DNA of 64,000 nt from positions 1-64,000 of the forward strand of contig CANJIS010000003.1 of the NCBI GenBank assembly GCA_947474565.1, in the 5' to 3' direction. The stretch is from Alphaproteobacteria bacterium. GTDB lineage: Bacteria > Pseudomonadota > Alphaproteobacteria > Micropepsales > Micropepsaceae. Position 1 is the stretch's first letter. Each line of letters begins with the position of its first letter. The notes under the pieces are model-generated. The model saw only the letters and a list, made by a program, of their open reading frames with translations, searched no databases and was not told the origin of the DNA. Made by a program: the position numbers and the translations under genes. Of this stretch, positions 51,991 to 60,928 are shown in pieces.

Positions 51991-52080
51991 GGCTGCCGCT
52001 CGCCTAAGCTCGCGGCGTTCGCCTGCTCTCGCAGGTCCCCTGGACCTGCTCGGGCGCGTTCCGCGCGCCGCGGCTCACTC
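51991..52080 (-). repeat. Copy B of dispersed palindromic intergenic repeat
   Basis: Reverse strand gagtgagccgcggcgcgcggaacgcgcccgagcaggtccaggggacctgcgagagcaggcgaacgccgcgagcttaggcgagcggcagcc aligns along copy A. Confidence 0.75.
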
Positions 52081-53097
52081 TTTTTCTCTTTTGGAGAGGC
52101 GATTCAGCATCGCGCTTTGGCGATGCCATTGCCGGACCGGCACAGCCGGATAGCCGGCCACGGTTTCGCCTGCCGCCACATCGCGCATCACGCCGCTTTT
52201 GCCGGCGATCTTGGCGCCGTCGCCAATGGTCAGATGATCGCTAATGGAAACGCCGCCGCCCACCATCACATAATCGCCCAGCACCGCAGAACCGGCGACG
52301 CCGGCTTGTCCGGCCAGTACGCAATTTTTTCCGATCCGGACGTTGTGACCGATCTGCACCAGGTTATCGATGGCGGTATGATCGCCGATTATCGTGTCGC
52401 CCAGGGCGCCGCGGTCAATGGCGCAATTGTCGCCGATCTCCACGCCGTTGCCGATGACCACACGGCCGATATGCGACAACCGCACCAAGCCTTTGGGGCC
52501 GGGTACAAAGCCGAAGCCTTCACCGCCGATGCTGACATTGGCGGAAATTTTTACAGCGTCACCGATCACGGCATTGCTGATGCTGCAATTGGGTCCGATC
52601 GCGGTTCCCGCACCGATCATGACGCCATCGCCGATCACAACATTGGCGGCGATATGGCAGCCCGCGCCAATCACAACATTCTCACCGATCACCGCGCCGG
52701 TTTCGATGCCGGTGCCGGTGCCGATGCTGGCGCTGGACGCCACGCTGGCGTTCACGTGAACAGAATTTTTGTGCTTGGCCGCAGGATAGAACAGCCGCCC
52801 AAGCTGCGCGAAGGCCAGGCGTGGATTGGCGGCCAGGATCAGCGCGCTGCCATTGTGCGGATAATCGCCAAGCCGGCTGGAGGTAACGACAACTCCGGCA
52901 TGGCTGCGCGCAAATGCGGCGGCGTGCCGGACATCGCAGAAAAGACTGAGATCGTCTTCACCCGCTTTTTCAAGCTCGGCAATGTCATGGACAAGCTGAT
53001 TGGCGCGCTCGGGTTGCGCCAACTGACCACCAACAGAATCCGCTAGAAAAGCCAGGGCAAAAGGCCCTTCAGGGCGGAAAAAACGTCCGTCCGACAT
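52075..53097 (-). CDS. lpxD: UDP-3-O-acylglucosamine N-acyltransferase
   Basis: Left-handed beta-helix hexapeptides (VNASVASSASIGTGTGIETGAVIGENVVIGAGCHI), GGEGFGFVPGPKGLVRLSHIGRVVIG, IGHNVRIGKNCVLAGQAGVAGS. Confidence 0.95.
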   Translation of the reverse strand: MSDGRFFRPEGPFALAFLADSVGGQLAQPERANQLVHDIAELEKAGEDDLSLFCDVRHAAAFARSHAGVVVTSSRLGDYPHNGSALILAANPRLAFAQLGRLFYPAAKHKNSVHVNASVASSASIGTGTGIETGAVIGENVVIGAGCHIAANVVIGDGVMIGAGTAIGPNCSISNAVIGDAVKISANVSIGGEGFGFVPGPKGLVRLSHIGRVVIGNGVEIGDNCAIDRGALGDTIIGDHTAIDNLVQIGHNVRIGKNCVLAGQAGVAGSAVLGDYVMVGGGVSISDHLTIGDGAKIAGKSGVMRDVAAGETVAGYPAVPVRQWHRQSAMLNRLSKREKE

Positions 53098-53183
53098 ACG
53101 CGCCCCCACATGTATGCGCAGACTACCATGGAAAACATTTGCCACGATAGAGCCTACTATTTAAGGCAAATTATTACGTCGCA

Positions 53184-55064
53184 TCAATCAGCCGCCATGG
53201 CGGCATCGTATTCTTCTTGCGACGCCAGCCATTGGCTTTCCGCTGCGCCAAGCTTTCGCGCTGCTTCGGCGCGCTTCTTGGAAACGGCGCTGCCCTTGGC
53301 CGGGTCTCGCGTGAAGAGCAAGGGATCGGCAAGGGTCTTGTCCAGTTTGGCAAGCTCCGCCTGCAGGGCCGCCACCTGGCTTTCCGCCGCATCAATACGA
53401 TCCTTGAGCGGCTTTAAAGATTGCCGCTTGGAAGCCGCATCGCGCCGCGCTTCCTGCTTACTGGATTTGGCTGCTTCCGGCGCCGGACGTGATGGCGCAT
53501 TGTCGCCCGACAGCAGGAAGCGGCGGTAATCGTCAAGGTCGCCTTCGAACGGCACGACCTTGCCATCCGACACCAGCAGCAATGTTTCTGCGGTCGCTTC
53601 GATCAGGCGCCGGTCATGGCTGACCAGGATCACCGCGCCATCGAAATCGTTCAGCGCCGTCAGCAGCTCATTGCGGGCGTCGATGTCGAGATGGTTGGTC
53701 GGTTCGTCCAGGATCAACAGGTTTGGCTTATCCAACGTCGCCAGCGCCAGCATCAGCCGCGCCCGTTCGCCGCCGGACAGTTTGCCGACCTTGGTAAGCT
53801 GCTTGTCGGCTGAAAAACCGAAGCCGCCCAACTGGCCGCGTATCTGTTCCACTGTCAGTTTCGGGCGCAGATGGGAAAGGGTTTCGATCGGCGTGATGGC
53901 GAGGTTGAGCTCTTCCTGCTGATGCTGGGCGAAATAGCCCACCACCAGTTTGCGCGCCGGGGTGAAGTCGCCGCCCATGACTTGAAGCTTGCCGGCCAGC
54001 AATTTTGCCAAGGTGGATTTGCCGTTGCCGTTCTTGCCCAACAGCGCGATGCGGTCTTCCGGATCGAAGCGGAAGGAAAGTCCGGTCAGGATGGGATGGC
54101 CCGGCACATAGCCCACGCTGGCGCGATCCATGGTGATCAGGGGCGGGCTGGCTGCTGTCGCCTGGGGAATGCGGATGGGTGCGACCTGCTCATCCACCGG
54201 CACTTCCGCTACCGCCATCTTAGACAGCATTTTCATGCGGCTTTGCGCCTGGCGCGCCTTGCTGGCCTTGGCCTTGAAGCGGTCGACAAAGGACTGCATA
54301 TGCGCCCGCGCCGCTTCCTGTTTCTTGGCGAAGGCCACATCCAGGGCGCGCTGGGCGGCGCGTGTTGCGACAAACGTGTCGTAGCCGCCGGTGTAGAGTT
54401 TCACCTTGCCCTGCTCCAGATGCAGGATGAATTCGGCAGCCGTGTTGAGCAGGTCGCGGTCATGGCTGACGATCAGCACCGTGCCGCGATAGCGCTGCAG
54501 GAAATTTTCCAGCCACAGCACGCCTTCCAGATCCAGATAGTTGGTGGGTTCGTCCAGCAGCAGCAGGTCGGGCGCCGAAAACAGAATCGCCGCCAGCGCC
54601 ACCCGCATGCGCCAGCCGCCGGAAAATTCGCGGCAGGGCCGGATCTGGTCTTCGGCGGAAAATCCCAGCCCCGCCAAAATCTCGGCGGCGCGGGCCGGAG
54701 CGGTATAGGCATCGATGGCATCCAGGCGTTGATAAATGTCGCCCAGCTTGTGGCCATCCGTTTCATGCTCGGCCTCAGCCAGCAGCTTTGTGCGCTCCGC
54801 GTCGGCTTCCAGCACGGTATCGATCAGGCTGACATCGGTTCCGGGGGCTTCCTGCGCCACCGCGCCCAAGCGCCATGCGCTGGGCCAGCTGACCTGGCCG
54901 TCATCGGGATGAAGATTTCCCATGATGACCTTGAAGAGCGTGGTCTTCCCCGCGCCGTTGCGGCCCACCAGGCCGATGCGCCGTCCGGCAGGCAGGTTGG
55001 CGGTGGCGCCGGACAGGATTTCCCGCCCGGCGATCCGGACCACAATATTGTCAATCGCCAGCAT
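53184..55064 (-). CDS. ABC-F family ATP-binding protein (Uup/YheS-like)
   Basis: GRNGAGKTTLFKVIMGNL, LLDEPTNYLDLEGVLWLENFLQ, LGKNGNGKSTLAKLLAG, LILDEPTNHLDIDARNELL, C-terminal coiled coil. Confidence 0.94.
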   Translation of the reverse strand: MLAIDNIVVRIAGREILSGATANLPAGRRIGLVGRNGAGKTTLFKVIMGNLHPDDGQVSWPSAWRLGAVAQEAPGTDVSLIDTVLEADAERTKLLAEAEHETDGHKLGDIYQRLDAIDAYTAPARAAEILAGLGFSAEDQIRPCREFSGGWRMRVALAAILFSAPDLLLLDEPTNYLDLEGVLWLENFLQRYRGTVLIVSHDRDLLNTAAEFILHLEQGKVKLYTGGYDTFVATRAAQRALDVAFAKKQEAARAHMQSFVDRFKAKASKARQAQSRMKMLSKMAVAEVPVDEQVAPIRIPQATAASPPLITMDRASVGYVPGHPILTGLSFRFDPEDRIALLGKNGNGKSTLAKLLAGKLQVMGGDFTPARKLVVGYFAQHQQEELNLAITPIETLSHLRPKLTVEQIRGQLGGFGFSADKQLTKVGKLSGGERARLMLALATLDKPNLLILDEPTNHLDIDARNELLTALNDFDGAVILVSHDRRLIEATAETLLLVSDGKVVPFEGDLDDYRRFLLSGDNAPSRPAPEAAKSSKQEARRDAASKRQSLKPLKDRIDAAESQVAALQAELAKLDKTLADPLLFTRDPAKGSAVSKKRAEAARKLGAAESQWLASQEEYDAAMAAD

Positions 55065-55117
55065 GGCGGGGCGTATAGCACGCGGCGCAGGGCGCGAAAG
55101 CATGATATTGATGGGGC

Positions 55118-55855
55118 GTGAAACGCTTTGTTCTTATGGCTACCGCTGGGTTTTTGGCCTTGGGCGCACCGGCGATGGCCGAGACGCCATCCAAAACCTG
55201 TGTCGCCAACATCCAGGCGGCGGCCAAAAGCAAACGCGCCCCGCCGGTGCCTTTAGACTGCTGGCGGCTCGGTTACATCAAGCTGGGCATGACCATGGTG
55301 CAGACGCGCACCTATCTGGGTGCGCCTGGCGCCACCAGCGCGTTCACGCTGAATTATCGCCGCCGCAAAGTCGCGGTCACCCGCCAGCTTTATGTTTTTC
55401 CCCGCAATCTGCGCAACTGGCTGAAGCTGGCGCCGTCGCGGCAGCAGGATTTTCATCCCGTTACCCTCAAGCTGGATTTTTCCAAAGGCGTTCTGGTCGC
55501 CATCGGTTTGGATACGGAGGCGCGGGTGACGCCGCCGCCCTGCAAGCCTTCAGCGGCCGGACGGGCCTTTGTCCGTGCCGGCGCAGATTTTCCCTATGGC
55601 CTGCACGGCATGACCCTGGGCGCCCCGATTTCCTCGGTGACAGAACGGTTCGGAAAATTCACCGGCGGCAACCGCACCCAGGATTTTCACATTTACACGC
55701 CGGTGCCGTTGTCGGTGGACGGCAAGGACAAGGTCACCGGTTTTCGCATGGCCAGCGGGCCGCCCTTTGAGAGCGGCGGCGGGGAGCCGGTCATCGTGCC
55801 CACCCTGGACCGGCGCAATTGCTTCGTCACCGGCTATGTCATCAAGCCCAGTTGA
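55118..55855 (+). CDS. Hypothetical secreted protein with two related SmpA/BamE-like segments
   Basis: 245 aa; signal peptide MKRFVLMATAGFLALGAPAMA; YIKLGMTMVQTRTYLGAP and LHGMTLGAPISSVTERFG. Confidence 0.65.
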   Translation: MKRFVLMATAGFLALGAPAMAETPSKTCVANIQAAAKSKRAPPVPLDCWRLGYIKLGMTMVQTRTYLGAPGATSAFTLNYRRRKVAVTRQLYVFPRNLRNWLKLAPSRQQDFHPVTLKLDFSKGVLVAIGLDTEARVTPPPCKPSAAGRAFVRAGADFPYGLHGMTLGAPISSVTERFGKFTGGNRTQDFHIYTPVPLSVDGKDKVTGFRMASGPPFESGGGEPVIVPTLDRRNCFVTGYVIKPS

Positions 55856-55886
55856 TCGGGCCAGTTGACCAGGCCAGTTGACCAGG
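55848..55886. repeat. Three tandem 13-bp units at a stop codon
   Basis: ccagttgatcggg ccagttgaccagg ccagttgaccagg; first unit contains the TGA of the upstream CDS. Confidence 0.85.
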
Positions 55887-55935
55887 TAAGCCGCCTTAAG
55901 GCATAAGCCGCGCGATTTATTAAGGAAAATCTCTC

Positions 55936-56358
55936 ATGGCGAAGTCACGCACCTTTTCGATCATCAAGCCGGATGCGACACGCCGCAACCTGACCGGTCA
56001 GGTCAATGCCGTGATCGAATCCGCTGGTCTGCGCATCGTGGCGCAGAAGCGCATCCGTCTCAGCGACGCGCAGGCGAAGAAGTTCTACGAAGTCCACAAG
56101 GATCGTCCCTTCTACGGTGAACTGGTCAGCCAGATGACCGCCGAGCCGGTGGTGGTGCAGGTGCTGGAAGGCGAAGACGCTGTCGCCGCTTACCGCAAGG
56201 TGATGGGCGCCACCAACCCCAAGGAAGCGGCGGACGGCACGATCCGCAAGCTGTTCGCCCTGTCGATTGGCGAGAACTCGGTGCACGGCTCCGACAGCCC
56301 GGAAAACGCCACCATCGAAATCGCCCAGTTCTTCACGGATGCAGACATCACCGGCTGA
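55936..56358 (+). CDS. ndk: Nucleoside diphosphate kinase
   Basis: [44 protein letters not shown]. Confidence 0.97.
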   Translation: MAKSRTFSIIKPDATRRNLTGQVNAVIESAGLRIVAQKRIRLSDAQAKKFYEVHKDRPFYGELVSQMTAEPVVVQVLEGEDAVAAYRKVMGATNPKEAADGTIRKLFALSIGENSVHGSDSPENATIEIAQFFTDADITG

Positions 56359-56381
56359 GTTTTCGCTGGCTGAAGTGATAT

Positions 56382-56412
56382 AAGGCTCCCGTCTTTCGGC
56401 GGGAGCCTTTTT
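56382..56412 (+). terminator. Intrinsic terminator of ndk
   Basis: aaggctcccg-tctttcgg-cgggagcctt followed by T-tract. Confidence 0.88.
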
Positions 56413-56415
56413 CAT

Positions 56416-56492
56416 GGTGAGCCGGATTAGCAAAAGGTCCGGTGGACCTTTTGCCCGGCGAACGCCGAGCGCGAAGCGCGAAGGCCGGGACG
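56416..56492 (+). repeat. Copy C of dispersed palindromic intergenic repeat
   Basis: gtgagccggattagcaaaaggtcc-ggt-ggaccttttgcccggcgaacgccgagcgcgaagcgcgaaggccgggacg; 11-bp arms gcaaaaggtcc/ggaccttttgc. Confidence 0.65.
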
Positions 56493-56507
56493 CGAAACGG
56501 AGGAGCC

Positions 56508-57347
56508 ATGAAAGGAAAAACCGTCGTTATTACCGGCGCCACATCGGGCATCGGGGAGATCGCCGCCATTCATCTGGCGAAGCAGGGCGCCCGCATCGTC
56601 TTCACCGCCCGCGACCGCAAGCGCGCCGACGCCACCTTGGCAAAGTTGAACAAGGCCAATGCTGCGGCGTCGCATGCCGTCCATCTTGCCGACCTGTCAC
56701 TGATCGCCGAGCAGAAGCGCGTGGCGGCGGATATTGCGCGCGAGCCCCGCATTGACGTGCTGATCAACAATGCCGGCGCCTTGTTCAACCGGCGGATTGA
56801 GACAAGCGAGGGTCTGGAAATGACCTTCGCGCTCAATCACATGTCCTTTTTCACCATCACCAACATTCTGCTGCCGCGGCTGAAAGAAACGCCGGGCGCG
56901 CGAATTGTTTCGACCTCGTCGCGGGCGCATCGCCGCGGCAAGCTGGATTTTTCAGACCTGCAGTCGCGCAAGGATTTTCAGGGCTTTCGCACTTATAGCA
57001 ATTCCAAGCTCTGCAACATTCTGTTCACCCGCGCCCTGGCCAAAAGACTGGCCGGCACCGGCATCATCGCCAACTGCCTGCATCCGGGTTTCGTCGCCAC
57101 CCGCTTCGGCGACCAGTCCGGCGGATTTCTGCAATATGTGGTGGCCATCGCAAAATCACTGATCGCGATCTCGGAAGAAGACGGCGCCAAGACCATTCTC
57201 CACCTGGCGACGTCGCCAGATGTGACTTCGGTGAGCGGCGAATATTTCAGTGAATGCAAAGTGGAGGTGCCGACGGTCGAGGCGCGCAACGATGCCGATG
57301 CGGAACGGCTGTGGCAGGAGTCCGTGAAGATTGCGGGCGTCGGCTAG
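56508..57347 (+). CDS. SDR family oxidoreductase (retinol-dehydrogenase-like)
   Basis: VVITGATSGIGEIAAIHLAKQGARIVFTARDRKRAD, NNAGALFNRR, TYSNSKLCNILFTRALAKRL; ATG 56508 with aggag upstream. Confidence 0.92.
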   Translation: MKGKTVVITGATSGIGEIAAIHLAKQGARIVFTARDRKRADATLAKLNKANAAASHAVHLADLSLIAEQKRVAADIAREPRIDVLINNAGALFNRRIETSEGLEMTFALNHMSFFTITNILLPRLKETPGARIVSTSSRAHRRGKLDFSDLQSRKDFQGFRTYSNSKLCNILFTRALAKRLAGTGIIANCLHPGFVATRFGDQSGGFLQYVVAIAKSLIAISEEDGAKTILHLATSPDVTSVSGEYFSECKVEVPTVEARNDADAERLWQESVKIAGVG

Positions 57348-57934
57348 GAAAAGACAGCGAAGCCTTTTTCAAGCTTCACTTTGTCTTCGGCCAACAGGCG
57401 CAGCGCTTCGGGATAAAGCTTGTGCTCCACCTCCAGCACCCGCGCCGCCAATAGCTCCGGCGTGTCGGAGGGATGCACCGGCACACTGGCCTGGGCGATC
57501 ACCGGACCGGCATCCAGTTCCGGCACCACAAAATGCACCGAAGCGCCGCTCTGGCGCTCGCCCGCTGCGATCACCCGTTCATGGACCTTGATGCCTTTAT
57601 AAGCGGGCAACAGCGAGGGATGGATATTGATCAATTTTCCTTGCCAGGCGCGGGCAAAACCATCGGACAGAATCCGCATAAAGCCGGCCAGCACGACAAT
57701 CTCGACACCCGCCTGCCGCAAGTCTGCATCCAGCTCCGCGTCGAATTCTTCGCGGGTTTTGCCTTTGTGTGGAATGACGCAGGTGGCGATGCCGGCTTGG
57801 GTAGCGCGTTCCAGGCCGCCGGCGTCTGCTGCATTCGAGATCACTTGGACGATTTTGTAAGAAGAAGATTGCGCTTCGATCAGCGCGCCAAGATTGCTGC
57901 CGCGCCCTGAAATAAGAACGCCCACTTTCTTCAA
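57344..57934 (-). CDS. purN: Phosphoribosylglycinamide formyltransferase
   Basis: [43 protein letters not shown]. Confidence 0.96.
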   Translation of the reverse strand: MKKVGVLISGRGSNLGALIEAQSSSYKIVQVISNAADAGGLERATQAGIATCVIPHKGKTREEFDAELDADLRQAGVEIVVLAGFMRILSDGFARAWQGKLINIHPSLLPAYKGIKVHERVIAAGERQSGASVHFVVPELDAGPVIAQASVPVHPSDTPELLAARVLEVEHKLYPEALRLLAEDKVKLEKGFAVFS

Positions 57935-59013
57935 AGTTTAAGCGCCCCGCGATAAACCACTTTGGGTTCTTCGCCGTCATCCGAAGGGATCAGGTTGCCC
58001 AGCCTTACCGCCTTGTCGCCGGAATTCTGGAAAGCCTCGATCACACGGCCGGCATGCTGTTCCGCCACCACCGCAATCAGCCCGATGCCGCAATTGAAGG
58101 TGCGCAGCATTTCCGCTTCGGCAATGCCGCCGGTCTTGGCCAGCCAGCCGAACACCGCGGGCGGCGTCCAGCAATCCAGATTGACCTCCGCATCCAGGCT
58201 GGCGGGCAGGGCGCGGGGAAGGTTTTCGGTGAGGCCGCCGCCGGTGATATGGGCGAAACCCTTGATGCCGCCCACGCGCAACGCTTCCAGCGCGCCGCGA
58301 ACATAAAGCCGCGTCGGCACCAGCAGCGCTTCGCCCAGTTTCTTTTCCGGCGCGAACGGTGCGGGCGCGTCCCAGCCCAGGCCGCTCACCTGCACCACTT
58401 TGCGCACCAGGGAGTAGCCGTTGGAATGAACTCCGCTGGACGCGACGCCGATCAGCACATCACCGGCCTGCATCAGTTCGGTCTTGGGCAGGATGGCATT
58501 GCGCTCAACCGCGCCCACCGAAAAACCCGCCAGATCGAAATCGCCCTTGGCATAGAGGCCGGGCATTTCCGCGGTCTCGCCGCCGATCAGGGCGCAGCCC
58601 GATTCGCGGCAGGCCCGCGCAATGCTTTCCACCACCCGGGCAGCGCCATCCACTTCCAGCTTGCCGGTGGCGTAATAATCCAAAAAGAAAAGCGGCTCGG
58701 CGCCCTGGACGACAATGTCATTGACGCACATGGCGACCAGATCCTGGCCCAGCCCATCGAACAGGCCGGTATCAATGCCCAGCTTGAGCTTGGTGCCGAC
58801 CCCGTCCGTGGCGGCCACCAGCACCGGATCCTTGAATCCGGCGGCGGCCAGATCGAATAGTCCGCCAAATCCGCCCAGATCGGCGTCGGCGCCGGGCCGG
58901 CGAGTCGCTTTGGCGGCAGGGGCGATGCGCGCCACCAGCGCTTCACCGGCGTCGATATCCACGCCTGCGTCTTTATAAGTGAGGTTGTTTTTGGGTGGCT
59001 GTTGGTCGGGCAT
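57931..59013 (-). CDS. purM: Phosphoribosylformylglycinamidine cyclo-ligase
   Basis: [68 protein letters not shown]; start 59013. Confidence 0.97.
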   Translation of the reverse strand: MPDQQPPKNNLTYKDAGVDIDAGEALVARIAPAAKATRRPGADADLGGFGGLFDLAAAGFKDPVLVAATDGVGTKLKLGIDTGLFDGLGQDLVAMCVNDIVVQGAEPLFFLDYYATGKLEVDGAARVVESIARACRESGCALIGGETAEMPGLYAKGDFDLAGFSVGAVERNAILPKTELMQAGDVLIGVASSGVHSNGYSLVRKVVQVSGLGWDAPAPFAPEKKLGEALLVPTRLYVRGALEALRVGGIKGFAHITGGGLTENLPRALPASLDAEVNLDCWTPPAVFGWLAKTGGIAEAEMLRTFNCGIGLIAVVAEQHAGRVIEAFQNSGDKAVRLGNLIPSDDGEEPKVVYRGALKL

Positions 59014-59132
59014 GATTTCGCCTCGTTTAATCAGCCTAATAGAACGGCGCAAGTTGCCGTCCCGAAAACCGCACAGGCTTGTTGTCCGCCGTGAAAGAAC
59101 AGATAATCGCACCGCTCCCACAGGCCGTCCGC

Positions 59133-60224
59133 ATGTTCCCGTCTTTAAAGAAAATTCTCCGCTTTTTGGTGCTCGGCCTGACCCTGGCCGGACCGGGGCT
59201 TTTTGGCGGGCCTGCCCCCTTTATTGGGAAGGCATGGGCGGCTGATCCGCCTTTTACGGTTTCGGGGGTCCATGTCGAGGCGTCCGGCACCTCCAGCAGC
59301 GAGGCTTATAATACCGCCCTGGGCGAAGGACGGCCCAAAGCCTGGACGACGTTGTTCCGCCGCCTGACCTTGCAGAAGGATTGGGCGCGCCAGCCGGAAC
59401 TCGATGCCGCCGCCCTGGTTCGGATTTCGCGCGGCTATACCGTCGCCAATGAGCGCCGCTCCACCACCCGCTATGTCGCGGACGTCACTTATTCCTTCAA
59501 TCCCGATGCGGTCGCCCGGCTGTTGCAGGGCGCGGGCATCGCCTACAGCCAAGGCTCGGCACGAAAGATCGTGATTGTGCCGATGTCGCCCAACTTTGCA
59601 TTGAACGCCTGGGCCCAGGCGCTGGCCACGGAATCCAGGACATCCGTAATTCCATTCAGCCTGGCCGAAAATGCTGACGCGGCTACGCTCAAAGACGTCA
59701 ATTTCGATAGCGCGAACTTCAATGATGTTGCTGCCGCCGCCCGGCGCGCCAACGCGCCGGAAGTGGCGCTGGTGCAGGTGGTGAATGCGGCCGGCAAGCT
59801 GGTGGTCAATGTTCGCCGCCTGGGATCCGGCGAAAGCGCCGTCAAAGCCAGCGCGGATGTGCCGCTGGTGGGTGGCAATCCATCCGCCACCTACCCCGCC
59901 GCTGCTGCCGCTGCGATCAACACCATCGAAGACATGTGGAAGAGCCGTGCGGCGATCGATTATCGCCAGCGCGGTCTGCTGACCGTCAATGTGCAAATGC
60001 GTTCGCTGGAACAATGGGGCGCAATCCAGACGGCGCTGGGCGCTGTGAGCAACATCACCAATGTGACGGTGAATGCCATGGATATTGGCTATGCCCAGAT
60101 TTCCATCGCCTATACCGGCAGCTCCGATCAGCTGCGCGAAGTGCTGGGCGGTGCCGGGCTCCAGCTTGCGCCGGTGCGCGGACAAAGCGCCTGGACTTTG
60201 GCGATGAATGGCGGGCCGCCGTGA
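59133..60224 (+). CDS. DUF2066 domain-containing protein
   Basis: [44 protein letters not shown]; between purM and hda-like gene. Confidence 0.88.
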   Translation: MFPSLKKILRFLVLGLTLAGPGLFGGPAPFIGKAWAADPPFTVSGVHVEASGTSSSEAYNTALGEGRPKAWTTLFRRLTLQKDWARQPELDAAALVRISRGYTVANERRSTTRYVADVTYSFNPDAVARLLQGAGIAYSQGSARKIVIVPMSPNFALNAWAQALATESRTSVIPFSLAENADAATLKDVNFDSANFNDVAAAARRANAPEVALVQVVNAAGKLVVNVRRLGSGESAVKASADVPLVGGNPSATYPAAAAAAINTIEDMWKSRAAIDYRQRGLLTVNVQMRSLEQWGAIQTALGAVSNITNVTVNAMDIGYAQISIAYTGSSDQLREVLGGAGLQLAPVRGQSAWTLAMNGGPP

Positions 60225-60246
60225 TGCGGTCTTCGCGCGCTGCCTG

Positions 60247-60882
60247 ATGCCCGCGCAACTCGTCCTCCCGCTTCCTTCCAATAACGCGATGACGCGCGCC
60301 GAATTCGTCGTCGCGGAAAGCAACAAGCGCGCTTACACGTTTCTGGATTCGTTTCCTGACTGGCCCGCGCCGGCAGCGGCGCTGGTTGGCCCCAGCGCCT
60401 CGGGCAAAACGCATCTGGCGCGCATCTGGGCGGAACGCAGCGGCGCCACCTTGCTCGATGCCCGCGATCTGCCGGCTCCGGTCGAAGGACCTGCCGTGGT
60501 GGAAAATATCGATTCCGCGCCGGGCTTTGCCCATGAACCGGCGCTGTTCGCCATGCTGGAGCGGGGCACACCTCTGCTCCTCACCGGACGGCAAACGCCG
60601 TCATCCTGGGAGGTAACGCTTCCGGATCTGGGCTCGCGCTTTCGCGCACTGCTGGCTTTTGAACTGGGTGCGCCGGACGAAGCCTTGCTGATGGCGCTGG
60701 CGGTCAAGCTGTTCGCTGACCGTCAGGTTCTGGTGCCGGAAAGCGTGGTCACGCATCTGGTGCGGACCCTGGAAAGGTCGCCATCGGCCCTGAGGGATTT
60801 CATCCAGCGGGCCGACACGCGCGCTTTGGAAGAAAAAAAACCGGTAAATCTCAAACTAATACAATCACTTATGGCAGATTGA
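60247..60882 (+). CDS. HdaA/DnaA-like regulatory inactivation protein
   Basis: QLVLPLPSNNAMTRAEFVVAESNKRAYTFLDSFPDWPAPAAALVGPSASGKTHLARIWAERSGA; DnaA AAA+ homology, lid helices. Confidence 0.9.
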   Translation: MPAQLVLPLPSNNAMTRAEFVVAESNKRAYTFLDSFPDWPAPAAALVGPSASGKTHLARIWAERSGATLLDARDLPAPVEGPAVVENIDSAPGFAHEPALFAMLERGTPLLLTGRQTPSSWEVTLPDLGSRFRALLAFELGAPDEALLMALAVKLFADRQVLVPESVVTHLVRTLERSPSALRDFIQRADTRALEEKKPVNLKLIQSLMAD

Positions 60883-60928
60883 CGGTTTTCGTCACGACAC
60901 ATTTATGAATTTGGCCTAAGCTTTCTGC

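Noticed and set aside
53871-55121. 416-aa plus-strand ORF opposite an ABC-F gene
   Set aside because: Antisense shadow ORF.
56442-56507. N-terminal extension of the SDR reading through repeat copy C
   Set aside because: An RBS-preceded ATG at 56508 fits the Rossmann-fold start; the repeat happens to be open in this frame.
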